Made by a program: the position numbers and the translations under genes. From Planctomycetota bacterium (GTDB taxonomy: Bacteria; Planctomycetota; Planctomycetia; Gemmatales; Gemmataceae), in the NCBI GenBank assembly GCA_029777335.1, contig JAKOSN010000007.1:17933-81932 (forward strand): a stretch of 64,000 nt of DNA, given 5' to 3'. Below, piece by piece: positions 1 through 9,114 of the stretch. Each line of letters opens with the position of its first letter. The stretch's first letter is position 1. A model generated the notes under the pieces. It worked only from the letters and a program-made list of their open reading frames with translations. It searched no databases and was not told the DNA's origin.

Positions 1-420
1 GGGCACGTTGTCCGGCTTGCGCACAATGTCGAAGAAGTTCTTATCGGTGACGGAGAAGCCGAAGGCCAGGATGGAGAGATTGAGCATCCCCCAGGCAACG
101 TGCGGATTGGTGAAGAACTTCCGCCAGTAGAGGACGATGCAAAACGCCACCACGGAGCCGAGACTGTAGATCACCGGCCCCATCAGGTAGTCGATGCCAT
201 TCTTGATGTTGACCGGAAGCGCCCAGCCCAGATGCGCAAAGTAGCCAGCGGCCAGCGCCCCGTACGCCAGGCTCACCACAGTCCAGAAGCCGGCTGCCGC
301 AAGGTTCTTCTCGACCTTGAAGTAGTAAAACGCAAAGCCGAGGTTGAGGAGCACGCAGAGCAGATAGAAATAGGCGAGCCCGGTTTGCAGGCTTTCCCAT
401 TCCGTAATGCTAGTCCACAT
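1..420 (-). CDS. Membrane subunit of Rieske/cytochrome b operon (C-terminus beyond window)
   Basis: The frame opens with ATG at 420 (MWTSITEWES) and stays open through base 1, so only the first ~140 residues are present. They form about four hydrophobic helices (around residues 12-30, 42-60, 70-95 and 105-125) and end in a hydrophilic stretch beginning KNFFDIVRKPDNVP. It is the third gene after the Rieske and cytochrome b genes on the same strand, 88 bases past the cytochrome b stop, so it probably belongs to the same quinol:electron-acceptor complex. It could be a subunit-IV-like or cytochrome-c-carrying membrane subunit, but no heme motif falls inside the window and I do not recognise the family with certainty. 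Confidence 0.6.
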   Translation of the reverse strand, partial: MWTSITEWESLQTGLAYFYLLCVLLNLGFAFYYFKVEKNLAAAGFWTVVSLAYGALAAGYFAHLGWALPVNIKNGIDYLMGPVIYSLGSVVAFCIVLYWRKFFTNPHVAWGMLNLSILAFGFSVTDKNFFDIVRKPDNVP

Positions 421-508
421 GATTCACGATCCCTGTCTGCCTAGGCGAGCGGAAGACGGGAGCTGCCCACGAGCCTCCCGTCGCACCCACGCGCTGGTGT
501 GTTTGATC

Positions 509-1282
509 TCACAGAGGCCCGCTGATCCCGCCGTCCTTGCGCACGCGCCAGAAATGCACCGCGATCAATAACCCGACCGCGAGCGGAATGGCGACGCAGT
601 GGAGAACGTAGAACCGGAGCAGCGTGTCCCCGCCGACCGAGCGACCCGCTAACAGCAGGAAGCGTGCATCGGAGCCATTGTGGATGAGAGGAGTATCGCC
701 AATCTTGAGGAAGGTGGACCCGGGCCCTTCGTGCCCCAGGAACGGGGTGGCGCGAGCCATGTTGCTGCCGACGGTGATGGCCCAGATGGCCAGCTGATCC
801 CACGGCAAGAGATAGCCGGTGAAGCTCAGCAGCAAGGTTAACACCAGTAAGATGACGCCCACCCCCCAGTTAAACTCCCGAGGTGGCTTGTAACTGCCTG
901 TGAGGAACACTCGATACATGTGCAGCCAGATGGTGATCACCATGGCGTGCGCACCCCAGCGATGAATTTCGCGGAGGACGCCAAGGGTTGCCACATCGCG
1001 CAGCGCCAGGATATCGTTATACGCGTGTTCCAGCGTGGGCCGATAGTAGAACATCAGCAGCACACCGGTCACCGTTTCGACCAGGAAGAGAAAAAAGGTG
1101 ATCCCGCCCATGCACCAGGTATAGCTGAGGGCGATGCCGCTCTTGCGAATCGACACCGGGTGCAGATGGAGAAAGACGTTGGTGAGCATCACGACCACGC
1201 GATTACGCCGATCGCGCGGGGCCGGGTGGCGGAAGATGCTCTTCCAGACCTGCGAGTTCCGAATGAAATCACCAACCGACAT
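509..1282 (-). CDS. Cytochrome b6-type subunit (cytochrome b N-terminal domain)
   Basis: This 257-residue membrane protein is the diheme core of a cytochrome bc/b6f-like complex that oxidises quinol and passes electrons to the Rieske protein. Histidines 107 and 121 (13 residues between) and 228 and 243 (14 between) are the likely axial heme ligands; the 14-residue spacing of the second pair is the b6-type pattern. [10 protein letters not shown] near residue 154 and the end [12 protein letters not shown] fit the family. The length matches a b6-like four-helix protein with no C-terminal half fused on. ATG at 1282 is chosen over upstream codons because AAGGA lies about 10 bases before it and the residues upstream look non-coding. 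It follows the Rieske gene by 105 bases. Confidence 0.9.
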   Translation of the reverse strand: MSVGDFIRNSQVWKSIFRHPAPRDRRNRVVVMLTNVFLHLHPVSIRKSGIALSYTWCMGGITFFLFLVETVTGVLLMFYYRPTLEHAYNDILALRDVATLGVLREIHRWGAHAMVITIWLHMYRVFLTGSYKPPREFNWGVGVILLVLTLLLSFTGYLLPWDQLAIWAITVGSNMARATPFLGHEGPGSTFLKIGDTPLIHNGSDARFLLLAGRSVGGDTLLRFYVLHCVAIPLAVGLLIAVHFWRVRKDGGISGPL

Positions 1283-1327
1283 GTGGAGGAGTTCCTTATC
1301 TGGAGGTCGAGGCAGGGCCGGGGCAAG

Positions 1328-1356
1328 AACCCTTCCGGGAGCACCCCGAAAGGGTT
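1328..1356 (-). other. Intercistronic hairpin between Rieske and cytochrome b genes
   Basis: An inverted repeat with outer arms AACCCTT/AAGGGTT, one mismatch and an inner CGGG/CCCG lies in the 105-base gap after the Rieske stop. It is not followed by a T run, so it may stabilise or process the mRNA or partly terminate transcription between the subunit genes. Confidence 0.45.
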
Positions 1357-1387
1357 GGGGCCTCGGCCGCACCTTGGTGAGCAGAGA

Positions 1388-1999
1388 TCAGACCTTGATA
1401 AACGAATCCGGATTGGTCCACTCGCCGCGTTCCTGCTGGAACTTCATGCTCTTATCGACGACGATCTGGCCATCCTCGCCAACGCGAATCCCCCATCGTT
1501 CGAGCGGACGGGGAGCGGGACCTTCAAAGTTAATGCCGGTGATGTAGAACCCGCTGCCGTGACAGGGACACTTGAATTTCCCCTCACGTTCCAGCCAGTT
1601 GGGCGTACAGCCCAGATGGGTGCAGGTTGTGCTCAAGGCGTAGATGATCCCATGGAGGCGAACGATCCAGGTGTTCATGTCCTTGTAGCGTTCGACCACC
1701 TTGCCTTCTTCATAGTTATCGGGGAAGCCGGCCTTGAATTTGGAAGGCGGCTCCGAGAGCACATTCGGAATCATGAAGCGTAACGTACCCAGCACCGACG
1801 CCGTCGCCGCCAGGACAAAGGCACTCCAGGCGAGGGTGACGGAATCGATGAATTTGAACAGGAAGAAGCGGCGCGATTCCCCTCCGGCGGGCGCGGCCTT
1901 CGCCGGTACCGCAGGTTTGGCAGGAGCCGGGGCAGCCGCGGCAGCGGGAGGGGTTCGTTCCGTTCCACCATCAGGTTGATTAGGAGTCGCGTCCGACAT
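1388..1999 (-). CDS. Rieske [2Fe-2S] iron-sulfur protein
   Basis: This 203-residue protein carries the high-potential 2Fe-2S cluster that accepts electrons from quinol in a cytochrome bc/b6f-like complex. Its Ala/Pro-rich N-terminus (residues 8-40) precedes one membrane anchor at about 52-75. The cluster boxes are CTHLGC (Cys126, His128, with Cys131 for the disulfide) and CPCHGS (Cys144, Cys146, His147). ATG at 1999 follows a GAGGAG ribosome site; the frame continues upstream but the extra 57 residues are low-complexity and not Rieske-like. It is the first gene of the respiratory operon. Confidence 0.93.
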   Translation of the reverse strand: MSDATPNQPDGGTERTPPAAAAAPAPAKPAVPAKAAPAGGESRRFFLFKFIDSVTLAWSAFVLAATASVLGTLRFMIPNVLSEPPSKFKAGFPDNYEEGKVVERYKDMNTWIVRLHGIIYALSTTCTHLGCTPNWLEREGKFKCPCHGSGFYITGINFEGPAPRPLERWGIRVGEDGQIVVDKSMKFQQERGEWTNPDSFIKV

Positions 2000-2323
2000 G
2001 ATCAGCTCTTCGCTCCTCTTCTGCGAGTATGGGGTTGGTGGGAATGCACGTGCCGACACCCCACGGGTTGTTGTACTTGTGGCGCTTGAGCCGTCAACTC
2101 TTTTCGCCCCGAAGCCGGGCACTCCGCAGCGAGCGCTCGCCACCCGGGACGGACCGCCTTCCACTCGCACTCCCTGGATCTAGCAAAGGGAGTGCCAACG
2201 GTCGGGGATCTCCCGCATCAACGCATCTTCCGCCTGCAACTCCCGTGCTGTTCGCCAAAGAGACACGGGCGAGGCTCCGGGGCGCTCCTCCTCGTTTTCC
2301 AGAAAGTGGTAATCAGCGGCAGG
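2000..2323. other. Gene-free region between Rieske operon and mtnA
   Basis: About 320 bases with no convincing gene. It should hold the promoter of the Rieske operon, though no clear -10/-35 pair was seen. At 2167-2195 there is a perfect 8-bp inverted repeat (GCACTCCC/GGGAGTGC, 13-base loop), placed about 130 bases past the mtnA stop, that could end hisN-mtnA transcripts. Confidence 0.4.
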
Positions 2324-3370
2324 CTATGTCGCAGAAGTGAGAACCGAGCGAATGGTCCGCGTTTCGACCGGAGTGATCACTCCCTTCTCGGTGATCAGCG
2401 CGGTGATCAACTCATGCGGGGTGACATCAAAGGCGGGGTTGTAGACGGGCACATTGTCCGGAACCGTCTGGCGGCCAAACCCATGCGTCACTTCGCCTGG
2501 ATCGCGTTGCTCGATCGGGATCCCAGCGCCGGTCGGCAGGGAGAGATCAAAGGTGCTGGACGGGGCGGCCACATAGAACGGGATGCCGTGCGCCCGCGCC
2601 AGGATTGCCACCCCGTAGGTGCCAATCTTGTTGGCAGTATCTCCGTTTGCAGCGATGCGATCGGCCCCGACCACGATGCGCTGAATCCGCCCTTCCTTCA
2701 TCACCTGGGCCGCCATGTTATCGCAAATGACGGTGACCGGAATGCCGCGTTGCTGTAACTCCCACGCCGTCAGGCGTGCTCCTTGCAACAACGGCCGGGT
2801 CTCGTCGGCGAAAACGTGTAGCTCCTTACCCTGTTCCTGTGCCGTGAAAAGGACTGCCAGTGCTGTCCCGTAGTCGGCGGTTGCCAGCCCTCCCGCATTG
2901 CAGTGCGTCAATACGCCATCGCCGCTCTCGATCAGGGTCGCCCCAGCCTTGCCAATGGCGCGGCACATGCGCCGATCCTCGTCCTCGATCACCAGGGCTT
3001 CCCGAAGCAGCCGCTCGTGAATGGCCTGGGGGGAGAGCGCGACGCGTACCTCCTCGAAGGTCCGTTCCATGCGCTCCAGGGCCCAGAAGAGATTGACCGC
3101 GGTCGGGCGGCTGGTGCGCAGATAGGCGCACACCTCCCGGAGGCGAGCGGCATCCCCGGGGTGGGTCTGCATGCCAACGACCACTCCCATCGCCGCAGCC
3201 ACGCCGATGGCCGGCGCGCCGCGCACGCGCAGCACCCGAATCGCTTCCCACACCTCTTCCACGGTGCGGCACTCGCGATACTCCAGACGCGTGGGTAGCA
3301 GGGTTTGATCGATCAGCCGCACGAACCCCTGGCCATCCCCGACCCATTGCAGCGTGCGCGGACTGCTCAT
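2324..3370 (-). CDS. mtnA: S-methyl-5-thioribose-1-phosphate isomerase
   Basis: MtnA converts 5-methylthioribose-1-phosphate to 5-methylthioribulose-1-phosphate in the methionine salvage pathway (cytosol). The 348-residue length is usual for the family, and the signature blocks are all present in order: RGAPAIG near residue 50, THCNAGGLAT with the catalytic Cys near 160, DETRPLLQGARLTAWEL near 190, and GADRIAANGDTANKIGTY with the catalytic Asp near 237. Related eIF2B-like proteins lack this combination. It starts with ATG at 3370, three bases after the stop of the hisN-like gene, so the two are almost certainly co-transcribed. No other methionine-salvage gene is next to it. Confidence 0.95.
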   Translation of the reverse strand: MSSPRTLQWVGDGQGFVRLIDQTLLPTRLEYRECRTVEEVWEAIRVLRVRGAPAIGVAAAMGVVVGMQTHPGDAARLREVCAYLRTSRPTAVNLFWALERMERTFEEVRVALSPQAIHERLLREALVIEDEDRRMCRAIGKAGATLIESGDGVLTHCNAGGLATADYGTALAVLFTAQEQGKELHVFADETRPLLQGARLTAWELQQRGIPVTVICDNMAAQVMKEGRIQRIVVGADRIAANGDTANKIGTYGVAILARAHGIPFYVAAPSSTFDLSLPTGAGIPIEQRDPGEVTHGFGRQTVPDNVPVYNPAFDVTPHELITALITEKGVITPVETRTIRSVLTSAT

Positions 3371-3373
3371 GAT

Positions 3374-4147
3374 TCAGGCCCCATTAAGGATCTGTAAGAC
3401 CTGATCATGCAGGCGACCGTTGCTGGCGATCACATCGGGGCGCTGAATCGTGCGCCCGTTGTCCCAGTCAGTGAAGCGGCCGCCCGCCTCCTCGACGATC
3501 GGTTGGATGGCCGCCACGTCCCAGATATGAACCCCCCATTCTGCCATCACTTCCCCCGACCCCTGCGCCACCAGGCAGAAGCCATAGAAGTCGCTCATGG
3601 CGCGGGGACGATCGGCCAACGTGGTCAATTTCATGAACTGCTCAGCGCGCCCCGCCTTCACAAACCACGCCACACTGGAATAGAAGACCATGGCCCGGTC
3701 GAGGGTCGCCACATCCGAGACACGAATGCGCCGTTCATTGCGATACGCGCCATTGCCACGCAGCGCGTGATAGGTTTGCCCCAGCGCCGGGGTGTCCGCC
3801 ACGCCGAGGATCGTCTCTCCCTGGTATTCCAGCCCAACCAGCGTTCCCCACAGCGGGATATTACGCACAAAACTACGCGTCCCGTCGATGGGGTCGATGA
3901 TCCACCGATAGCCCGAGGTTCCCGGGTGATCGCCATACTCCTCGCCCAGAAAGCCGTCGTGTGGGAACGCCGTCTGGAGGGTGGTTCGCAGCAGTTGCTC
4001 TGCCTCGCGATCAGCCCGTGTGACAGGACTTTGATCAGACTTCCACTCGATCTCCAGCCCCGTGTCGAAGTAGTTCAGGGCAAGCTGCCCCGCCTTGCGC
4101 GTCGCCTCAACGGCGGCATCGTAACGGGCTTTCCATTCGGGATTCAC
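3374..4147 (-). CDS. hisN: Inositol-monophosphatase family, HisN-type histidinol-phosphatase
   Basis: This 257-residue protein belongs to the Mg2+-dependent inositol monophosphatase fold. Metal-binding boxes are visible: GEEYGD, DPIDGTRSFVRNIPLWG and WDVAAIQPIVEEAGG near the C-terminus. The RSFVRNIPLWGTLVGL variant is typical of the HisN class, which removes phosphate from L-histidinol phosphate in histidine synthesis; an inositol-phosphate or other sugar-phosphate substrate cannot be excluded. GTG at 4147 is chosen because GAGGAG sits 5 bases upstream; the open frame extends 69 codons further but that part overlaps the start of the intergenic gap and looks non-coding. mtnA follows after 3 bases. 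Confidence 0.8.
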   Translation of the reverse strand: MNPEWKARYDAAVEATRKAGQLALNYFDTGLEIEWKSDQSPVTRADREAEQLLRTTLQTAFPHDGFLGEEYGDHPGTSGYRWIIDPIDGTRSFVRNIPLWGTLVGLEYQGETILGVADTPALGQTYHALRGNGAYRNERRIRVSDVATLDRAMVFYSSVAWFVKAGRAEQFMKLTTLADRPRAMSDFYGFCLVAQGSGEVMAEWGVHIWDVAAIQPIVEEAGGRFTDWDNGRTIQRPDVIASNGRLHDQVLQILNGA

Positions 4148-4265
4148 GGTGTCTCCTCGAGGCAGAATCCAGGGGTGCGAGTGGCGCGTCTCGCCCAGGG
4201 GGGAAAGCAACGGGGTGAGGCCACCAGGCACCTCACCCGCTGCCATGCCGCTCTCAATGCGTGAG

Positions 4266-6143
4266 TTACTCTTTCTTCCCCTCGTAGCGATATTTGACGG
4301 TGTTCTCCGTCCGCGCAGGGGGCATCTCGTACGGGAGCGCCTTGAGAAAATCAACGAGATCGTCGATCTCGTTTGCCTTCAAATGGCTCGTTTTCCCGTG
4401 CTTATCTTCCTTGTTACAGGTGGTGAGCACCTCGTGGAGCGTCTTCGCCTTGCCATGGTGGAGATAGGGGGCGGTGCGATAAACCCCGAGCAAGGTGGGT
4501 GTATCGTACTTCGGCCCGTTCTTCTCGCCGGGGTCGTCCTGTCCGGTGCCCACATCATGCACGTTAAACGGTTTTTTCAGGCGACTATCGGTGTAGTAGG
4601 GGCCACTGTGGCAGGTGGCACACCCAACCTCCTTGCTAAAAAAGAGTTTCTTTCCGCGTTCCGCCGAGGGCGACAACTTCCCAGGCGCGGGGTTGTGCGG
4701 CGAGAGGGTGAACTCAAAGGAGTTGGTGTAGACCGCCAACGCGTCAAGATCGGCCGATTTCCCGCTGAGCACCTCGTCGAGTTCGGTGGGCCTGAACGGC
4801 ACCTTGGGGGTGATGCGTCCGCTGTACAGGCCGCGCCCCATCATCAACTTGCTGCGGATGGTGTACTCGAAATCCTGCACCTCATCGCGATCGGCGGACC
4901 AGTGCAAGGGGTGCGTGTGGGCCAGCCCCATTAACGATGGCGTTTTCCGCAGTCCTTCAGGGTTCTTCCAGATGCGGCCATCGGTCAGACCGTCGGGATG
5001 GCAGGAAGCACAGGCGACCCACCTGGGAAAACTCATCGGCGGACGGGCCGAGGCGAAGAGAATCTTGCCCCGCACCCATTCCGGCGACTTGGGCGGATCG
5101 CACACCTTGATCGTCCCCAACGAACGCAGATCGGCGTCGAGCACGCTCACGGTGAAATCAAGGGTATTGGAGACATAAACCGTCTTGCCATCCGGGCTGA
5201 CACGCACGGCACGCGGATTCTTCCCCACCACCCGCGCCCCGCCGATCCGATCGATCTCCTTGTAATCGTCGTCGATGACCGCTGACACATTCATGTCATC
5301 GGTGCCGGCATAAAGGGTATAGATCCGTTTGCCATCGGGCGAAAGCGCGGCCTCCCAGGCATTGGTGACAACATACACGCCGTTGTAGGTATCCATGCCA
5401 AAGGAGGTGCGGCGCGAGGACGAGCTATTGGCGGGCACCAGGTCGTAGATGGTCAGCTGCGGAAAGATCGATCCGCGGCCATCGATGACCTCGGTCTTGG
5501 AGCGAACATGCGAAAGATATGCCTTGGGACGGCGTGGATGAATCACCACATTGCGACACAGATTGTCCGTGGGCTGCCCCTTCCAGGTATCGACCACCTT
5601 GCCGGTGTTGCACTCCACGGCATGCATACAGGCGGTGTAAAACTCGGTCACGTAGAGACGTTTCTCGTCGGGGCTGAGAGCGATGCCGCGCAGGAAGGAG
5701 CCCGCCTTGATCTCGCGCACCACCGAGCGCTTGTCCACATCGATCTCGGCAACCGTGCCCGGATAATCGTGCGTCACCCAGGCGCGTTTGCCCTCCTTGT
5801 CGGCGACGATGCCATAAGGCTCATCGGAGACCTTTAATGTATGAATAACCTTGCCGGCCTCGGTATCAACCCAGACCACAAGATCGTCGCGATAGACGGT
5901 GACGAGTGCGAGCGGCCCCTTGCCAATCCAGGTGACCCCCTCGGGCTTGTCGCCGACCTTGATTTCGCGCAGCGCCTTGCGGGTGATGGTATCGACGACG
6001 GTGACGGTGCCGTTATCGGCGTTCGCCACCAGCAATCGCGAGCCATCCGGCGAGAGGTCCATCAAACTATTGGACGAACCGGCCTGAACGCGCGCGTTCA
6101 GCACCAGGATCAGCAACCCACCGACAAAAGTGCGCCAGGACAT
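4266..6143 (-). CDS. Secreted beta-propeller / diheme cytochrome c protein
   Basis: This 625-residue exported protein has a signal peptide (cleavage probable after VQA near residue 22), then a YVTN/NHL-like beta-propeller to about residue 370 with repeats such as SPDGSRLLVANADNGTV and SPDGKTVYVSN, then a C-terminal diheme part. Heme sites are CASCH near residue 380 and CATCH near 507, the latter followed by a TDSRLKKPFNVHDVGTG block like the MauG/cytochrome-c-peroxidase family. It probably acts in the periplasm as an oxidoreductase with a propeller platform; the substrate is unknown. Strong GGGGGGAG ribosome site before ATG 6143. The two CxxCH motifs are certain; a peroxidase role is inference. 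Confidence 0.8.
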   Translation of the reverse strand: MSWRTFVGGLLILVLNARVQAGSSNSLMDLSPDGSRLLVANADNGTVTVVDTITRKALREIKVGDKPEGVTWIGKGPLALVTVYRDDLVVWVDTEAGKVIHTLKVSDEPYGIVADKEGKRAWVTHDYPGTVAEIDVDKRSVVREIKAGSFLRGIALSPDEKRLYVTEFYTACMHAVECNTGKVVDTWKGQPTDNLCRNVVIHPRRPKAYLSHVRSKTEVIDGRGSIFPQLTIYDLVPANSSSSRRTSFGMDTYNGVYVVTNAWEAALSPDGKRIYTLYAGTDDMNVSAVIDDDYKEIDRIGGARVVGKNPRAVRVSPDGKTVYVSNTLDFTVSVLDADLRSLGTIKVCDPPKSPEWVRGKILFASARPPMSFPRWVACASCHPDGLTDGRIWKNPEGLRKTPSLMGLAHTHPLHWSADRDEVQDFEYTIRSKLMMGRGLYSGRITPKVPFRPTELDEVLSGKSADLDALAVYTNSFEFTLSPHNPAPGKLSPSAERGKKLFFSKEVGCATCHSGPYYTDSRLKKPFNVHDVGTGQDDPGEKNGPKYDTPTLLGVYRTAPYLHHGKAKTLHEVLTTCNKEDKHGKTSHLKANEIDDLVDFLKALPYEMPPARTENTVKYRYEGKKE

Positions 6144-6226
6144 GCTCCCCCCCTTCCTCAGTCCCCCACTCCGGGAGCGCCTGAAAGGGAAACTCCTTCA
6201 GGCGTCCCAGAGGTAGTCGTGTCTGC

Positions 6227-7714
6227 TCAGTCCAGGTTCACGTAGACCGTCTTGACCTCGGTGTACATCTCCAGAGCGTACTCGCCGAGTTCGCGTCCGA
6301 TCCCGCTCATCTTGAAACCACCAAACGGAGCGGCGGCATCGAAAACATCGTAGCAATTGATCCACACCGTGCCGGCGCGCAGCCCGTTGGCGAGGGTGTA
6401 CGCCTTCTTGATGTCGCGCGTCCAGACGGCCGCGGCCAGACCGTAGAACGTCTGATTGCCGCGTTTTACCACTTCCTGGACGTCCTTGAACCGAAGGATG
6501 TTCATGACCGGGCCAAAGATCTCCTCGCGCGCGATCTTCATGTCATCGGTGACATTGGTGAAGACTGTGGGCTCGATGAAGTAGCCCCGGGTGCCGATGC
6601 GCTGTCCGCCGGTGAGGAGATTGGCGCCATCCTTGCGACCCGCCTCGATGTAGCTGAGGATGCGGTCGCACTGTTCCTGCGACACCTGCGGGCCCTGGGT
6701 GGTGGTCAGATCAAACGGGTCGCCCACCTTCTGGTTCTTCGCCTTCTTGACGAGCCGCTCGACAAACTCCTCGTGAATCTTCTCCTCGACAAAGAGGCGA
6801 CTCCCTGCACAGCAGCACTGGCCCTGATTGAAGAAGAGGCCAAAGTATGCCCCCTCAACAGCGGCATCGAGATCGGCATCGGCGAAGACCACGTTGGGGC
6901 TCTTGCCACCGAGTTCCAGGCTGACGCGCTTGAGGTTACTTCGAGCCGCGGCTTCCATGATGATCTGGCCGGTGGTGTGTTCGCCGGTGAACGCCACCTT
7001 GTCCACGTCCATGTGGCTGGAAAGCGCCGCTCCGGCGGTCGGACCGTAGCCGGGAACGACATTGATCACCCCATCGGGGAACCCTGCTTCCTGCGCCAGC
7101 TGGGCGACGCGCAGAGCGGTCAACGGTGTCTGCTCGGCGGGCTTGAGAACGAGCGTGTTCCCGCAAGCCAGAGCCGGCCCCCACTTCCACGCCTGCATCA
7201 ACAGCGGAAAGTTCCAGGGAATAATTTGCCCCACCACGCCGACGGGCTCATGGCGCGTGTAGCAGAAGTACTGTCCCTCGACGGGGATGGTCTTGCCGTG
7301 AATCTTGTCGGCCCAGCCGGCGTAGTAGCGATAGCACTTGATGGTGAGGGGCAAATCGGCGGCCAGGGCATCGCGATACGGTTTGCCGTTGTCCAGCGTT
7401 TCCAGAGCGGCCAGCTCCTCCTGGTTGCGTTCAATCAGGTCGGCGAGGCGGTTCAACAACCGTCCACGCTCCGAGGCATTCATCCTGCGCCAGGGGCCTT
7501 CTTCAAAAGCCTTGCGTGCTGCCTTGACGGCCAGGTCAATGTCAGCCTTGTCTCCCTCGGCCACCTGGCAGATCACCTCGCCGGTGGCGGGATTCACAGT
7601 GGGAAAGGTCTTGCCAGAGACACTGTCGAGCCATTTTCCGCCGATCAAGAGCGGCTGATCCTTCACCTGCGGCGGCTTGATCGCCTGGCTTTTCTCGCGC
7701 ACTGCAGTGGACAT
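6227..7714 (-). CDS. NAD(P)+-dependent aldehyde dehydrogenase
   Basis: This 495-residue cytosolic enzyme oxidises an aldehyde to the acid. Family marks are PWNFPLLM near the Rossmann entry, LELGGKSPN with the general-base Glu, the catalytic-cysteine block [10 protein letters not shown], and [13 protein letters not shown]. The overall resemblance is to the ALDH1/betaine-aldehyde type ([25 protein letters not shown]). One oddity is that the usual FTGS motif reads FTGEHTTGQ, a change at the nucleotide-binding loop. ATG at 7714 is preceded by GGAGGAGGAAAC. It stands alone between the cytochrome and HlyD genes, so the substrate cannot be read from context. Confidence 0.93.
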   Translation of the reverse strand: MSTAVREKSQAIKPPQVKDQPLLIGGKWLDSVSGKTFPTVNPATGEVICQVAEGDKADIDLAVKAARKAFEEGPWRRMNASERGRLLNRLADLIERNQEELAALETLDNGKPYRDALAADLPLTIKCYRYYAGWADKIHGKTIPVEGQYFCYTRHEPVGVVGQIIPWNFPLLMQAWKWGPALACGNTLVLKPAEQTPLTALRVAQLAQEAGFPDGVINVVPGYGPTAGAALSSHMDVDKVAFTGEHTTGQIIMEAAARSNLKRVSLELGGKSPNVVFADADLDAAVEGAYFGLFFNQGQCCCAGSRLFVEEKIHEEFVERLVKKAKNQKVGDPFDLTTTQGPQVSQEQCDRILSYIEAGRKDGANLLTGGQRIGTRGYFIEPTVFTNVTDDMKIAREEIFGPVMNILRFKDVQEVVKRGNQTFYGLAAAVWTRDIKKAYTLANGLRAGTVWINCYDVFDAAAPFGGFKMSGIGRELGEYALEMYTEVKTVYVNLD

Positions 7715-7823
7715 GGCGTTTCCTCCTCCGGGAGAGTTCAGGGGACGACAGGGGCATCCTATCAATCGCGGAGGCGATTCGCCATCTTTTCAAAGCGAGA
7801 GGCGCACGCAACGGCGAGGGAGG

Positions 7824-9035
7824 CTATTCAAGGCCAACGAGGTGGCGTAATCGATGAAGCCCGTGAGCAAGAGCACTGCGACGACCGAGCACCACTTCCG
7901 CCTGGCCGGTCATCCCGAAACGTAACTCGACCTTCTGGTGCTCTCCCCCCAGCTCCTGCCGATCCAGCTCAACCCGTACCCGTGCGGTGGCGGGGTCAGA
8001 TCCCTCCGTAGAAGGAGCAATCACCTCCTTGATAGTTCCAGTCAGAACTCCGTGGATTGCAGGATCCAGGCCTTCCAGACGAATTTGCACTGGATACCCT
8101 TTGAGAGGTGGGAGATTTCGGGTCGGCAGGGACATCTCAAAGCAGTGCTCTGCCTGTTCCGCGAGGAGAATGACGGGTCTGCCGGTCTCCGGGACGGCGC
8201 CTGGCTGAACACGGCATTGTACAACGACCCCCGCAAGGGGAGCGCGCTGGGCCTGCAGGGCAGACTGGAGCCGCAGTTCCATCGGGAGCAGGCGGGTGCG
8301 GAGATTGGTCAGAGATGCCTCGTCGTCACGCAGTTGCTGTTCCAGGCGCGCGGACCGTCGCTCATGATCCTGACGACGCTGGGCAAGTTCGTTCCGTGTG
8401 GTTTCGAGTTCACTGCGATTGACCGGCGTCTCCGCCAGAGCAAGCGCCTGGCGCGCCTGAGCCAGTTTCTGCCGAGCCTTTTCCAGCTTCTCGCGCGATT
8501 CGGCCCCGACCGCAGCGAGTTTTTCACTGCGCTCCGCATCCTGCTGGGCACTTTCCAGCTGGGTTTTTCTCAGGCGGATCTCACGCTGCCGCTGCTCCTC
8601 GCGTTGTTTCACATCCTGCTCTGCCTGTCTCAGATCGTTCTCGGCGTTTTTCAGGGCGATCTGGAAGTCCGCCTCGGCATCCGCTCGCCGGCTGAGCCGG
8701 GTGGCGAGTTGCTCCTTCCCCTGGCGGATTCGTTGCTCCTGGGTCTCGACCTCGGCCTTCAGGGCGGTCAGATCGAACAGAAACAGGAGTTCACCCTTTT
8801 GCACCGTTTGACCTTCCCCACGGAGGATCTGGAGAACGCGCACATTGGCAAGAGATTCCGGAATGACAATCGGAGCGACGGTCGCGCGTGGTTGGAGTGT
8901 CCCCGGAGCGCGCACCACAAGGGGCACTGAGGTAAGGCTGGCTCCCAGAAGGGTAAGCACCAGGGCGAGCGGGCCGAGCCAGAGCAGAACAATTCGCACG
9001 GGAAATGCGTGGCTCGCGAGGGAAGAAAGCGACAT
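7824..9035 (-). CDS. HlyD-type membrane fusion (periplasmic adaptor) protein
   Basis: This 403-residue protein has one N-terminal membrane helix (about residues 14-36), a first half-lipoyl segment (PIVIPESLANVRVLQILRGEGQTVQKGELLF), a long Glu/Arg/Gln-rich coiled coil at about 90-260, a second half-lipoyl segment (RAPLAGVVVQCRVQPGAV) and a beta-barrel part ending in FGMTGQAEVVLG. That is the layout of adaptors that link an inner-membrane exporter to the outer envelope. No ABC exporter or outer-membrane partner lies beside it, but two surface-type proteins are encoded directly upstream on the same strand, so a role in their export is possible but unproven. Confidence 0.85.
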   Translation of the reverse strand: MSLSSLASHAFPVRIVLLWLGPLALVLTLLGASLTSVPLVVRAPGTLQPRATVAPIVIPESLANVRVLQILRGEGQTVQKGELLFLFDLTALKAEVETQEQRIRQGKEQLATRLSRRADAEADFQIALKNAENDLRQAEQDVKQREEQRQREIRLRKTQLESAQQDAERSEKLAAVGAESREKLEKARQKLAQARQALALAETPVNRSELETTRNELAQRRQDHERRSARLEQQLRDDEASLTNLRTRLLPMELRLQSALQAQRAPLAGVVVQCRVQPGAVPETGRPVILLAEQAEHCFEMSLPTRNLPPLKGYPVQIRLEGLDPAIHGVLTGTIKEVIAPSTEGSDPATARVRVELDRQELGGEHQKVELRFGMTGQAEVVLGRRSALAHGLHRLRHLVGLE

Positions 9036-9075
9036 CAGGGCACCCTGACAACGGAACGGCGAGCGATGAGGGCGG

Positions 9076-9113
9076 CCCTGATCGGCCCGTGGGCGAAAGC
9101 GGGCCGATCAGGG
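9076..9113 (-). terminator. Strong hairpin just after the stop of the 9.1 kb surface protein gene
   Basis: A perfect 14-bp inverted repeat (arms 9076-9089 and 9100-9113, CCCTGATCGGCCCG, 10-base loop) begins one base past the stop codon of the upstream minus-strand gene. It lacks a T run, so it may be an mRNA-stabilising 3' end or a weak terminator before the HlyD gene. Confidence 0.6.
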
Positions 9114-9114
9114 T

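Noticed and set aside
920..1783. Long plus-strand frame opposite the Rieske and cytochrome b genes
   Set aside because: It is the mirror of well-recognised genes, spans two of them, and its translation has no domain and an odd composition.
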